Translations under genes and position numbers: made by a program
In this document: positions 45,303 to 54,124 of the stretch, piece by piece
Layout: every line of letters starts with the position of its first letter
Position numbering within the stretch: position 1 is the first letter of the stretch
Assembly: GCA_947651825.1 (NCBI GenBank)
Contig: CANTAQ010000001.1
Coordinates: forward strand, 332,598 to 396,597
Direction: 5' to 3'
DNA length: 64,000 bases
From: an uncultured Clostridium sp.
GTDB taxonomy: Bacteria > Bacillota > Clostridia > TANB77 > CAG-508
Notes under the pieces: model-generated
The model's database searches: none
The model's input: the letters and a program-made list of their open reading frames with translations, nothing else
What the model was told of the DNA's origin: nothing

Positions 45303-46501
45303 TCACTCAATGTTATTTACTATTGCTGTTATTTTCCCATCTTCTAGTCTTATATTTATATGGTCATTTTTATGTACCTGCTTTGTACTTTTTAATAGAT
45401 TGCCTTCTTTTTCCACTATACTATATCCTCTAGTTAATGTTTTTAATGGGCTTAATGCATCTAACTTCTCTGTATAATTTATAGCTTTTAATTTTGCTTC
45501 TCGTATTTTACTTTGTATTATCATTTCCATATTCTTAATCTTCATATCTATATTTATATAATACTCATTTATTTTTTGTGTTGGTTCTTTAAAAATCTTT
45601 GATGCTAAAGCTTTTTCATATCTTAGCCTCATAAATTCTACTTTTTTTCTTAATGCCCTCTTATATCTTTCTCTGTAGTTATCTATTTTTAATTTTACTT
45701 CTTCAACATCCACTTGAGCAAGCTCTGCTCCTGCAGATGGTGTTGGAGCTCTTAAATCTGCTACAAAATCTGCAATAGTAAAATCAGTTTCATGTCCTAC
45801 TGCTGAAATAATTGGAATTTCAGATTCGTAAATTGCACGTGCTACTATTTCTTCATTAAATGGCCATAAATCTTCTAGAGATCCTCCGCCCTCTCGCTAA
45901 AATAATTACATCTGATAATTTATGTTTATTCATCATCTCTATTGCTTCTGCAATCTTAATTTCTGCACCCTTTCCTTGTACAGGTATTGGATACAATTTT
46001 ATATATACATTTGGGTTTCTTCTTGTAGCTACATTTATTATATCTCTTATTACTGCTCCTGTCTGAGATGTTAGTACTCCTATTACTTTAGGCATCACAG
46101 GAATTTTTTTCTTATGTGAATTATCAAACAATCCTTCTCTTTCTAATCTTGCTTTTAAATCTTCGAAAGTTTTATATAAATCTCCTATTCCATCTTCTTG
46201 CATTGCTTTACAATATATTTGGTAAACTCCGTCCTGCCTCATAGATAGATACAGTTCCTAATATTAGTACTTTCATGCCATCTTTCGGAACAAAAGTTAA
46301 AGTAGATGTTGCAGTTTTAAACATTACGCATTTTATCAAAGACTTTTCATCTTTTAATGTAAAATACATATGTCCTGTATAATGGTGTTTAAAATTTGAT
46401 ATTTCACCTTTTATATAGACATTGTTTAAATATTCATCCTCATCTACTTTACTTTTTATATATTTATTCAATTCACTTACTGTTATTGCAGTTGGTCTCA
46501 T
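45303..46501 (-). CDS. xseA: Exodeoxyribonuclease VII large subunit, read through two CGG +1 frameshifts
   Basis: Joined protein 398 residues, normal for XseA. N-terminal OB fold ([26 protein letters not shown]). First site: GCA GGA CGG AGT at 46229-46231; skipping C reads GGA GTT TAC CAA (AGGVYQIYC), the conserved G-x-YQ block. Second site: AGA GGG CGG AGG at 45886-45888; skipping C gives [15 protein letters not shown], the catalytic RGGGS motif, followed by [27 protein letters not shown]. In the 0 frame the gene would stop twice. Two independent slips of the same type in one gene, each restoring a conserved Gly, are strong evidence. Overlaps nusB by 4 bp. Confidence 0.92.
45886..45888 (-). 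other. CGG +1 frameshift site 2 in xseA
   Basis: AGA-GGG-CGG-AGG; skipping the C at 45888 yields the family motif RGGGS. Confidence 0.9.
46229..46231 (-). other. CGG +1 frameshift site 1 in xseA
   Basis: GCA-GGA-CGG-AGT; skipping the C at 46231 yields AGGVYQIYC. Confidence 0.88.
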
Positions 46502-46902
46502 AAATTCTCCTTAACAACACTTGCTAAAACTCCATTAATAAAATTTGGTGCACTTTCATCACCATATTTTTTTGCCAATTCTATTACTTCATTTATAGCA
46601 ACTTTATATGGAATATCATTATACATCATTTCATAAATTGATAGTTTTAAAAGTGCTAAATTAATTTTTGTAATTCTGTCTATTTTCCAATCTGACTTTA
46701 AATTCTTTGATATCAATTTATTTATTTCTTCTTTTTTTTCAGTTATTCCACTAGTTATATTCATTATATATTTTTGAGCTTCTTCATTTTCAATTTCATT
46801 ATTTTCGCAAAATATTTCTACAGTTTCTTCATCAATTTCTTTTTGAATTTCTATTTGATATAATAATTGAAATGTTAACTCCCTCATCTGAGACCTGTTC
46901 AT
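46498..46902 (-). CDS. nusB: Transcription antitermination factor NusB
   Basis: 134 residues, all helical. [51 protein letters not shown] and the FINGVLASV end match NusB. Works with NusE/S10 on boxA in rRNA operons. It follows the asp23-amaP-DUF2273 genes and is coupled to xseA by a 4-bp overlap. Confidence 0.95.
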   Translation of the reverse strand: MNRSQMRELTFQLLYQIEIQKEIDEETVEIFCENNEIENEEAQKYIMNITSGITEKKEEINKLISKNLKSDWKIDRITKINLALLKLSIYEMMYNDIPYKVAINEVIELAKKYGDESAPNFINGVLASVVKENL

Positions 46903-46927
46903 TATTGTTTCATTCCTTCCTCATATA

Positions 46928-47137
46928 TTACCATCTATCTATAATACTGCGTAATTTTTCTTTTACATTTTCTTTATTTCTTTGTATATAATTTCCAATA
47001 ATTATTCCAGCTATAATAATCAAACATACTACTATGAATTTGTATATACCAAATATTAATGCAATTATTGCTATAACTCCACCTATTATTGCTCCTCTAT
47101 ATTCCATAAGAAACTCTATGAATTTTTCCATGTTCAT
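46928..47137 (-). CDS. DUF2273 family small membrane protein
   Basis: 69 residues with two helices (YRGAIIGGVIAIIALIFGIYKFIVVCLIIIAGIIIGNYI pattern) and a basic tail. Found next to amaP/asp23 in Bacillota. Confidence 0.85.
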   Translation of the reverse strand: MNMEKFIEFLMEYRGAIIGGVIAIIALIFGIYKFIVVCLIIIAGIIIGNYIQRNKENVKEKLRSIIDRW

Positions 47138-47148
47138 TTCCTTCCAAT

Positions 47149-47709
47149 CTATTCTTTATTTTCTTTGTTTTCCTTCTTTGCTGTTATATTCTTAATATTA
47201 ACATTTATTTCTTTTACTTCTAAGTCTAAAGAGTTTTTTATTGTTTCCTTTATATCCTTTTGTATTTGAGCTGTTATATCTTTAATTACAGCATCTGGAT
47301 ATACAAATAATGTTATAAAAATCTTTAAATTACTTTGTTCATCAACATCAACTCTTGTCATAACATTCTGTGCTGCCGCAAAGTTTTTTACTACTGAATT
47401 TACTAAACTTTCAATAGTATCTCTTGATACTAATAATTTTCCATTATCATTTTGTAATAATATACCTGACTTTCCTTTTGCTGATTTATAAGAACCTGAG
47501 AAGAATATACATTTAAGTGCTAATAATATAAATACAACTGATACTCCAAAAGTTACTTTTGATGCTACTTCATCAGTCACTAAGAATGATAATCCTTCAT
47601 TTACTAATTCTAAATCTACAACTCCTACTACAACTACACATAATGCTACTGATAGTAATAAAACTATTAGTGAAAATAATACTAATCCTATTTTATCTAA
47701 AATTCTCAT
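47149..47709 (-). CDS. amaP: Alkaline-shock membrane anchor AmaP
   Basis: 186 residues with two N-terminal helices (12-35, 50-68) and a C-terminal Asp23-like domain (LVSRDTIESLVNSVVKNFAA; VDVDEQSNLKIFITLFV). In Staphylococcus AmaP tethers Asp23 to the membrane. It lies 30 bp after the asp23 gene. Confidence 0.88.
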   Translation of the reverse strand: MRILDKIGLVLFSLIVLLLSVALCVVVVGVVDLELVNEGLSFLVTDEVASKVTFGVSVVFILLALKCIFFSGSYKSAKGKSGILLQNDNGKLLVSRDTIESLVNSVVKNFAAAQNVMTRVDVDEQSNLKIFITLFVYPDAVIKDITAQIQKDIKETIKNSLDLEVKEINVNIKNITAKKENKENKE

Positions 47710-47739
47710 TTTTATTTCTCCTTTATTTTTACAATTTTT

Positions 47740-48154
47740 TTATTCTTGAGGTTCTATATTTTCTTTCCTTTCTCTATTTTCTGGCATGTTTATTCCTTGT
47801 ATATGAATATTTACGCTAACAACTTTTAATCCTGTCATTGTCTCAACTGCTTTTTTTACTCTCTTTTGTATTTCAAATGCTACATCTGGTATTCTCGTAC
47901 CATACTCTACAACGATATTAACATCTATTTTTGTTTCTTTCTCTGTAACATCAACTTTAATACCTTTTGCTAAATTTTTCTTCCCACTTAATACTTCTGA
48001 AATTCCACCTGCAATTCCACCTGCCATACCAAAAACTCCGTGGAACTTCTGAGACTGCAACACCTGCAATAGAAGCAACTACTTCATTTGCAATTCTGAT
48101 ACTTTCATCATTTTGTGAAGTAATTTCTTGTAGTTCTTGATCTTCATTTTCCAT
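47740..48154 (-). CDS. asp23: Asp23/Gls24 family envelope-stress protein, read through a CGG +1 frameshift
   Basis: Joined protein 137 residues. Acidic head, IRIANEVVASIAGVAVSEVP, then at CGG 48038-48040 (GTT CCA CGG AGT) skipping C gives GGA GTT TTT GGT ATG GCA, i.e. VPGVFGMAGGIAG, followed by GIKVDVTEKETKIDVNIVVEYG and IPDVAFEIQKRVKKAVE, the family core. In the 0 frame only a 65-residue product with a nonsense tail is made. Neighbours amaP and DUF2273 are intact and need this protein. Confidence 0.9.
48038..48040 (-). other. CGG +1 frameshift site in asp23
   Basis: GTT-CCA-CGG-AGT; skipping the C at 48040 reads GGA and gives the conserved VPGV. Confidence 0.88.
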
Positions 48155-48259
48155 ATTTCAACCTCCCATAAAAAATTGATATACTTTTTCGTATATATAA
48201 GTATATCAATTTTTCCAAGTTTTTACAACTATTTTTTTTAATTTTAATTAAATTATTAC

Positions 48260-48718
48260 TTATCGTTCATACTTTAAAACAATAACATTTTCTTCAGGTT
48301 TGTCTTTTAATACAAAAAATTCAGTATTGTTAGGTGAATAATTAAATTCTCTATTCATATATATATTGTGTGAAAGACTCTTGCAATCTATAACATCCCC
48401 TGAAAATCCAAATGCGCTAGACTCCATACTTCCTGTCAATACACCATTTATAAAGTATTCATGAATCACTTCATATCTAGTTCCTATCTTTTCAGTTGCA
48501 TTTGGTATTTCAATTTCATTCATTATATCATCTATTATTTTACCATTACCTAAATTTTTTTCTTCTTCTTGAGCTCTTGACCATTCTCCAGTTGCATTTT
48601 TTGCATATCCAAATAGCCCACTATTTACCGCAGTTTTTACTGTAACTGCTACTAATATTAACATTACTATTATTGTAATTATTAACGCAATTAGTGTTAT
48701 TGCTTTATTATTTCTCAT
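48260..48718 (-). CDS. Small prepilin-like protein
   Basis: 152 residues. MRNNKAITLIALIIT and the hydrophobic helix, then SGLFGYAKNATGEW as in its paralogues, and a short C-terminal domain (YEVIHEYFINGVLTGSMES; NVIVLKYER). Parallel to the first two thirds of the next gene (48841), so the two arose by tandem duplication. AAGGAG precedes ATG. Confidence 0.75.
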   Translation of the reverse strand: MRNNKAITLIALIITIIVMLILVAVTVKTAVNSGLFGYAKNATGEWSRAQEEEKNLGNGKIIDDIMNEIEIPNATEKIGTRYEVIHEYFINGVLTGSMESSAFGFSGDVIDCKSLSHNIYMNREFNYSPNNTEFFVLKDKPEENVIVLKYER

Positions 48719-48784
48719 ATCACATTCTCCTTTTTCTTTTGTAGTCTCTATTATACTGTTAATTTTAATATATCATATTAGAAC

Positions 48785-48818
48785 AAAAAGTGTAATGCTT
48801 TTATGTTGCACTTTTTTA
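48785..48818 (-). terminator. Terminator of the gene at 48841
   Basis: 11-bp stem with one mismatch and TTTTT on the minus strand. Confidence 0.7.
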
Positions 48819-48840
48819 TGTTTTTAATTAAATTATTGTA

Positions 48841-49548
48841 TTATCCATTTTTTTGCCATGTTGCTGTATAAGTAATTATTCCATTTTCTGCATCAGCTGA
48901 ACTAACTCTAGGATTTATTGCTGGTGCCCATCCACTAAATATATAGCCAGTTCTGTTTAGATTACCTGAGAATTCAGGAGTAAAATCGCCAGATTTTAAA
49001 TTTTCATGTGTTTCATCTCCAAATATTTCTCCTCCTGTTCCATCAGTATAAACAACTGTATATGTTCTATTTTTTCGTTCATACCTTAATGTAATAACAT
49101 TATCAGAACTATTTTCGCTTAATATTAAAGATTCAGGATTACTACCAGCATATGTAAACTCATATCTAATTCCGTCAATAGTATAATAAGACCAGTTAGA
49201 ATTTTGATTATTAAGGTCTACTCCTTTTATAACATCTCCCATATTTCCTATTACTTCTCCACTAGTAACAGTAGCAGTTATTACTCCATTAATATAGTAT
49301 TCTTTTACCACCCTATAACTAGTTTCTATATTTGTATCTTTATTTGAATATTCATTTAATTTATCGGTATAATAGTCCACTTCTTGTTGCAATTTCCCTA
49401 CTTTTTGATTTGTTTTATCTACCGCTTCTTCTGCCTTTCCAAACAAGTTTCTATCTATTGCCACATTTACTGTTACAGCTACTAATATTAGCATTATTAT
49501 TATTGTAATTATTAACGCAATTAGCGTTATTGCTTTATTATTTCTCAT
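48841..49548 (-). CDS. Prepilin-like protein with an InlB-type B-repeat
   Basis: 235 residues from ATG 49548 (AAGGAG upstream; the longer frame to 49641 lies in the promoter). Same prepilin head MRNNKAITLIALIIT, a coiled segment (TNQKVGKLQQEVDYYTDKLN), a domain shared with the gene at 48260 (YRVVKEYYINGVITATVTSG; NVITLRYERKN), and a C-terminal ~65-residue Listeria-Bacteroides (InlB B) repeat: YTVVYTDGTGGEIFGD... RTGYIFSGWAP..ITYTATW. Likely surface-exposed. Confidence 0.78.
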   Translation of the reverse strand: MRNNKAITLIALIITIIIMLILVAVTVNVAIDRNLFGKAEEAVDKTNQKVGKLQQEVDYYTDKLNEYSNKDTNIETSYRVVKEYYINGVITATVTSGEVIGNMGDVIKGVDLNNQNSNWSYYTIDGIRYEFTYAGSNPESLILSENSSDNVITLRYERKNRTYTVVYTDGTGGEIFGDETHENLKSGDFTPEFSGNLNRTGYIFSGWAPAINPRVSSADAENGIITYTATWQKNG

Positions 49549-49613
49549 ATTACATTCTCCTTTTTCTTTTGTATTCTCTATTATACTGTTAATTTTAATA
49601 TACCATATTGGAA

Positions 49614-49647
49614 CAAGAAGTGCAATACTTTTGTATTGCACTTCTTG
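49614..49647 (-). terminator. Terminator of the gene at 49674
   Basis: 15-bp perfect stem with a TTTT loop, CAAGAAGTGCAATAC and complement. Confidence 0.75.
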
Positions 49648-49673
49648 TATTTATGATATTTCACTTTTACTCA

Positions 49674-50060
49674 TTATTCTTCTAGGGTTTCTGTGTCTGT
49701 CAATTCTTCATTTTCTTCTATGTCAGAATTTTCCATTTCTAAATCTTCTGTTTCTTCTAATTCTGAACTACTTCCTGACCCAACTTCACTATCTTTTATT
49801 GTAGTTGTGTTAGTCCAGTCCGAAAGCATATTATTCATAGTTTCCGTTTCTCTAACAGTTTGTCCGTTTGCTTTATTTACAGTTTCTTCTGCATTCTTTA
49901 TCACCCCATCACCAACTACTACTTTTATTGCTAACCCTGTTAATATTAATAATATTATTACAGTAATAACTAAAGCAACTAACGTTATTCCCTTTTCTTT
50001 TCCAAAATCATAAAATTTAATATCTTTATCTATATAATCTTTTTTATTTGTCTTTTGCAT
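49674..50060 (-). CDS. Prepilin-like small protein with acidic tail
   Basis: 128 residues from ATG 50060 (AAAGGAG upstream). A charged 20-residue head then GKEKGITLVALVITVIILLI, the most divergent copy of the module, VVGDGVIKNAEETVNKA as in pseudopilins, and a Glu/Ser/Thr-rich acidic tail of ~45 residues. Probably exported. Confidence 0.7.
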   Translation of the reverse strand: MQKTNKKDYIDKDIKFYDFGKEKGITLVALVITVIILLILTGLAIKVVVGDGVIKNAEETVNKANGQTVRETETMNNMLSDWTNTTTIKDSEVGSGSSSELEETEDLEMENSDIEENEELTDTETLEE

Positions 50061-50215
50061 ATTCAATTCTCCTTTAATAAATATTTTCTTTTCTATTTTA
50101 TCAATTATATAAAAAGTATTCAAGTTTTTTACTTGATTTTTATTATTTTTTAAACTCTAAAAACCCTTAACCATCCTATGACAGTTAAAGGTTCTTAATA
50201 CTATAAACTTATTTA

Positions 50216-50446
50216 TTATCTAGAGCCATCATCATGTTCACGCTCGTCTTGCCCAGACTCTACTGGCATTTCTACTGGTAATGTTTCTACATCAACATGT
50301 TGTACAAAACTTGGTTTATCTTGTCCCATTTTTTTCGCTATTTTCTCTGCATCTTTTTTACCAGCTTCTTCAAATTCTCTTAATAAATCAGGATTTTCAG
50401 GTTCTTGTCCTTTAAAACTTTCTACAATAGTTCTTAATAATCCCAT
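50216..50446 (-). CDS. Small hydrophilic protein, unknown
   Basis: 76 residues from ATG 50446 (AAAGGAG upstream). MGLLRTIVESFKGQEPENPD, helical Lys/Glu region, then a Val/Pro/Glu and acidic tail. No signal or membrane helix. Not recognised. Follows pheST after the pheT... start side and has its own ribosome site; host-like codons. Confidence 0.55.
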   Translation of the reverse strand: MGLLRTIVESFKGQEPENPDLLREFEEAGKKDAEKIAKKMGQDKPSFVQHVDVETLPVEMPVESGQDEREHDDGSR

Positions 50447-50517
50447 CTTTTCTCCTTTCGTAACTTTACATAATTTCTTCTCTTTATATTTTACCATTTC
50501 TTGTCATTTTTGTCAAA

Positions 50518-52905
50518 TTATGTGCGTAATTCTGCATCTATGCTGCTTTTTAAGTCAGAAATTATTGCATTCATGGTTCCTGTTATTTCGTCATCTGTTA
50601 ACGTTTTATCTTTTGCTCTAAATATCAATTCATATGCAACACTTTTCTTGTTTTCTCCTAATTTGTCACTTCTATATACATCAAATAGTTTTAGCGTTTC
50701 TAATACACTTTTTGCTCTCTTCATTATTATTGCTTCTATTTGTCCTACTTCAATATCTTCATCTACTACTACTGCTATATCTCTTTCTACTGCTGGGAAT
50801 TTTGGTATTGGTGCATATTTTTTATTGTCTTTTCCATATTTAGCAAATTTATTTATATCTATTACTGCATAATATACCTTTTCTCCTATGTCATAGTTTT
50901 CTAATATTTGTGGATGAACTTCTCCAAATCTAGCAATACTATCTTTTCCTATTAGAATTTGTGCACTTCTACCTGGATGTAAATGTGCATCTTCTGCTCT
51001 TGCTATTTGGTATCTTGCTATATTTGATACCTCTAGTATGTTTTCAATTACTCCTTTTACTACATAGAAATCTACATTTTCGCCATACATTGCAAATGCA
51101 ATTTGGTCTACTTCTGTAGGGATTTCTCCTTTTTCCATATTTTTTTCTTCATCAGAATATGTCCTTCCAATTTCAAATAATTTAACGTTTTTATTTTTCT
51201 TATTATAGTTTGTTGAAATTGATTGTAATACTGTTGGCATCATTTCTGTTCTCATTAACGAATAGTCTTCTCCCAATGGATTACTTATTCTTATGGCTTT
51301 ACTACTATCTAAATTACATTTATTAAAGTCGTTTTCAGATATGAAGCTAAATGAATACATCTCTGAAAATCCTTTTATTACTAATAATTCTTTCACTTTA
51401 TCTTGTAATTTTTGCTGTTTATTCTTTTCTCCAAGTTTACTTTCTGCATTTATTAATGTAGATTCTAATTTATCATATCCATATATTCTTATTACTTCTT
51501 CTGCTATATCTGCTGTTTTTTGTAAATCTGTTCTAAAATATGGTATTTCTAAATTATCTCCATTTACTTTTACTTCTAATGCTTCTAGTATTTTTACCAT
51601 TTCTGTTTTTGAAATTTCTAATCCTAATAAATTATTTATCACATCTGGTTCAAATTTAATAATTGTTTTCTTCTCTTTATTTGGATAAACGTCTATTTTT
51701 GCATCCACTGGAGTTCCTGCACCTATTTGTTCTGCTAATTCTATTGCCCTATTTATTGCTCTTATTGCTATTTCAGGTGATAATCCTTTTTCATATCTTG
51801 TTGAAGCCTCTGTTCTTAAGCCAATTTTCTTTGCTGTAAATCTTACTGAACCTCTATTAAATACTGCTGCTTCAAATACAACTGTTTTTGTTTCATCTGT
51901 TATTCCTGAATTTGCTCCACCCATTACACCTGCTACCGCTACTGGTTTTTTCTCATCTGCTATTACTAACATTGTATTATCTAATTCTCTTTCTTTTTCA
52001 TCCAATGTTGTAATTTTTTCATTGTCTTTTGCTCTTCTTACAATTATATGCTTTCCTTCAACAGAGTTTATATCAAATGCATGCATAGGTTCACCAATTT
52101 CAAGCATTACATAGTTTGTAATGTCTACTATATTGTTTATTGCTCTAACACCAGCTGCTTTTAATCTTCTTTTTATCCAATCTGGTGAATCACCAATTTT
52201 TACGTCTTTTAAAACTCTTGCTATATATCTATAGCATAAATCTGGTGCTTCTATATCTACTTTCAATCCTTCTATATCTTCAACATTTTTTACTTCTTCA
52301 TCTAAATTTTTATGTGGATTTTTAAATTTTTCTCCTAATGATACTGCTGTTTCTCTTCCTAATCCTTCTATTGAAAAACAGTCTGGTCTATTTGATGTTA
52401 TTTCAAAATCTAAAATATCTTCTCTTAAATTTAATACTTCTACTATATCTTTTCCTATGTCTTTTTCAAACTTTGCTGGAAGAATCATTATTCCATCTTC
52501 TATTTGCTCTGGATAATCTGCTATATCTAACGCTAATTCTCCTATTGAACACATCATTCCGCAAGATTCAATTCCTCTTAATAGTCCTTTCTTGATATTA
52601 ACTCCTCCTGGAAGAAATGAGTTATCTTTTGCAATTGGAACTATGTCACCTTCTTTTATATTTTTAGCCCCTGTTACAATTTGTACCTTTTCTGTTCCAC
52701 AATCTACTTGTGTAACTACTAATTTATCTGCATCTGGATGCTTTTTTACTTCTAATATTTTTCCTACAACAACATTTTTTATGTCATTTCCTTTTTCTTC
52801 TACCGTCTCTACTTTTGAACCTGTCATTGTTAATTTATCTGCTAAAGTCTTTGTATCTACATTTATATCACTATATTCTTTTAACCATTCTACACTTGTT
52901 TTCAT
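50518..52905 (-). CDS. pheT: Phenylalanine-tRNA ligase beta subunit
   Basis: 795 residues, full length. tRNA-binding EMAP-like domain (VVGKILEVKKHPDADKLVV), B3/4 and B5 domains, catalytic-like core (YDKLESTLI), and the C-terminal anticodon-binding FDX-ACB domain (KFPAVERDIAVVVDEDIE; SVAYELIFRAKDKTLTDDE). Follows pheS by 17 bp. No CGG codon. Confidence 0.97.
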   Translation of the reverse strand: MKTSVEWLKEYSDINVDTKTLADKLTMTGSKVETVEEKGNDIKNVVVGKILEVKKHPDADKLVVTQVDCGTEKVQIVTGAKNIKEGDIVPIAKDNSFLPGGVNIKKGLLRGIESCGMMCSIGELALDIADYPEQIEDGIMILPAKFEKDIGKDIVEVLNLREDILDFEITSNRPDCFSIEGLGRETAVSLGEKFKNPHKNLDEEVKNVEDIEGLKVDIEAPDLCYRYIARVLKDVKIGDSPDWIKRRLKAAGVRAINNIVDITNYVMLEIGEPMHAFDINSVEGKHIIVRRAKDNEKITTLDEKERELDNTMLVIADEKKPVAVAGVMGGANSGITDETKTVVFEAAVFNRGSVRFTAKKIGLRTEASTRYEKGLSPEIAIRAINRAIELAEQIGAGTPVDAKIDVYPNKEKKTIIKFEPDVINNLLGLEISKTEMVKILEALEVKVNGDNLEIPYFRTDLQKTADIAEEVIRIYGYDKLESTLINAESKLGEKNKQQKLQDKVKELLVIKGFSEMYSFSFISENDFNKCNLDSSKAIRISNPLGEDYSLMRTEMMPTVLQSISTNYNKKNKNVKLFEIGRTYSDEEKNMEKGEIPTEVDQIAFAMYGENVDFYVVKGVIENILEVSNIARYQIARAEDAHLHPGRSAQILIGKDSIARFGEVHPQILENYDIGEKVYYAVIDINKFAKYGKDNKKYAPIPKFPAVERDIAVVVDEDIEVGQIEAIIMKRAKSVLETLKLFDVYRSDKLGENKKSVAYELIFRAKDKTLTDDEITGTMNAIISDLKSSIDAELRT

Positions 52906-52922
52906 AAAATACCTCTCTTATC

Positions 52923-53942
52923 CTAAAATTGTTTTAAAAATCTGACATCATTTTCAAACAGTAGCCTCATATCATCTATTCCATATTTTGCCATTGCAAT
53001 TCTTTCTACTCCAAATCCAAATGCAAATCCTGAATATTCATTTGGGTCAATTCCACAATTTTCTAATACATTAGGGTGTACCATTCCACATCCTAAAAGT
53101 TCTATCCATCCTTCGTTTTTACATACTCTACATCCTTTTCCCTTGCATACAAAGCATGATACGTCTGCTTCTGCGCTTGGTTCTGTAAATGGAAAATGAT
53201 GTGGTCTAAATCTTATTTTAGTATTTTCTCCTAAGCACTTTTTGGCAAACATTTCTAATGTTCCCTTTAAATCTGACATTGATATATTTTTATCTATTAC
53301 TAATCCTTCTATTTGATGAAATACTGGTGAGTGTGTTGCATCTACACTATCTGAACGATATACCTTGCCTGGACATATTATCTTAATCGGTGGTTTTTGT
53401 GTTTCCATTACTCTTGCTTGTACTGGAGATGTTTGACTTCTTAATACTATATCTTCTGTTATATAAAATGTGTCTTGTATATCTCTTGCTGGATGGTCTG
53501 GTGGTGTATTTAGCTTATCAAAGTTATATATTGCTTTTTCTATTTCTGGTCCATCAACAATTTGGTATCCTAGACCTAAGAAAATATCTTTAACATTATC
53601 AATTACTCCTGTTATTGGATGAATTGAACCAATTTCTTGTTTTTTACTTGGCATTGTTATATCTATTTTTTCTTTTTCTAATTTTTCTTTAATTATATCT
53701 GCTTTTAAAGCTTTTTCTTTTTCTTCTATTTGCTTTTCAATTGTGTCTCTTGCTTCATTTACTAGGCTTCCTACAACTGGTCTTTCCTCTGGAGATAACG
53801 CTCCCATTCCTTTTAATAATACTGTAAGTTCTCCTTTTTTTCCTAAATATTTTACTCTTACATCATTTAATGCTTGTAAATTTTGTGCGTTTTTTATTTC
53901 TTTTACTGCATTTTCTTTTATCTCTAAAACTTTTTCTTTCAT
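52923..53942 (-). CDS. pheS: Phenylalanine-tRNA ligase alpha subunit
   Basis: 339 residues from ATG 53942 (GGAGGGG upstream). Coiled N-terminus, then class II motifs: [48 protein letters not shown] and GFGVERIAM. No T-box leader fits upstream: the terminator of the neighbouring acquired gene lies within 100 bp. Confidence 0.97.
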   Translation of the reverse strand: MKEKVLEIKENAVKEIKNAQNLQALNDVRVKYLGKKGELTVLLKGMGALSPEERPVVGSLVNEARDTIEKQIEEKEKALKADIIKEKLEKEKIDITMPSKKQEIGSIHPITGVIDNVKDIFLGLGYQIVDGPEIEKAIYNFDKLNTPPDHPARDIQDTFYITEDIVLRSQTSPVQARVMETQKPPIKIICPGKVYRSDSVDATHSPVFHQIEGLVIDKNISMSDLKGTLEMFAKKCLGENTKIRFRPHHFPFTEPSAEADVSCFVCKGKGCRVCKNEGWIELLGCGMVHPNVLENCGIDPNEYSGFAFGFGVERIAMAKYGIDDMRLLFENDVRFLKQF

Positions 53943-54023
53943 AAACCCCTCCAAATTAAATTGCAATTATTTTTTCATTGCATAATAGAATATCATAATT
54001 TTAGCTATTTTTCAAGGTTTTTT

Positions 54024-54070
54024 TGAAAAAAAGAAACGTTCGTGGTTGCTATTTATAGCAACCACGAACG
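54024..54070 (-). terminator. Terminator of the acquired EF-hand lipoprotein gene
   Basis: 15-bp perfect stem (54037-54051 with 54056-54070), TTTA loop, then TTTCTTTTTTT on the minus strand. Confidence 0.88.
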
Positions 54071-54124
54071 CTCATATTATTTGTTGTGTGAGAAAGATTT
54101 TACAGGTTCACTGCTTTGAAACTT

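Noticed and set aside
53943-54036. T-box riboswitch upstream of pheST
   Set aside because: Under 100 bp separate pheS from the neighbouring terminator and no T-box or specifier stem is seen.
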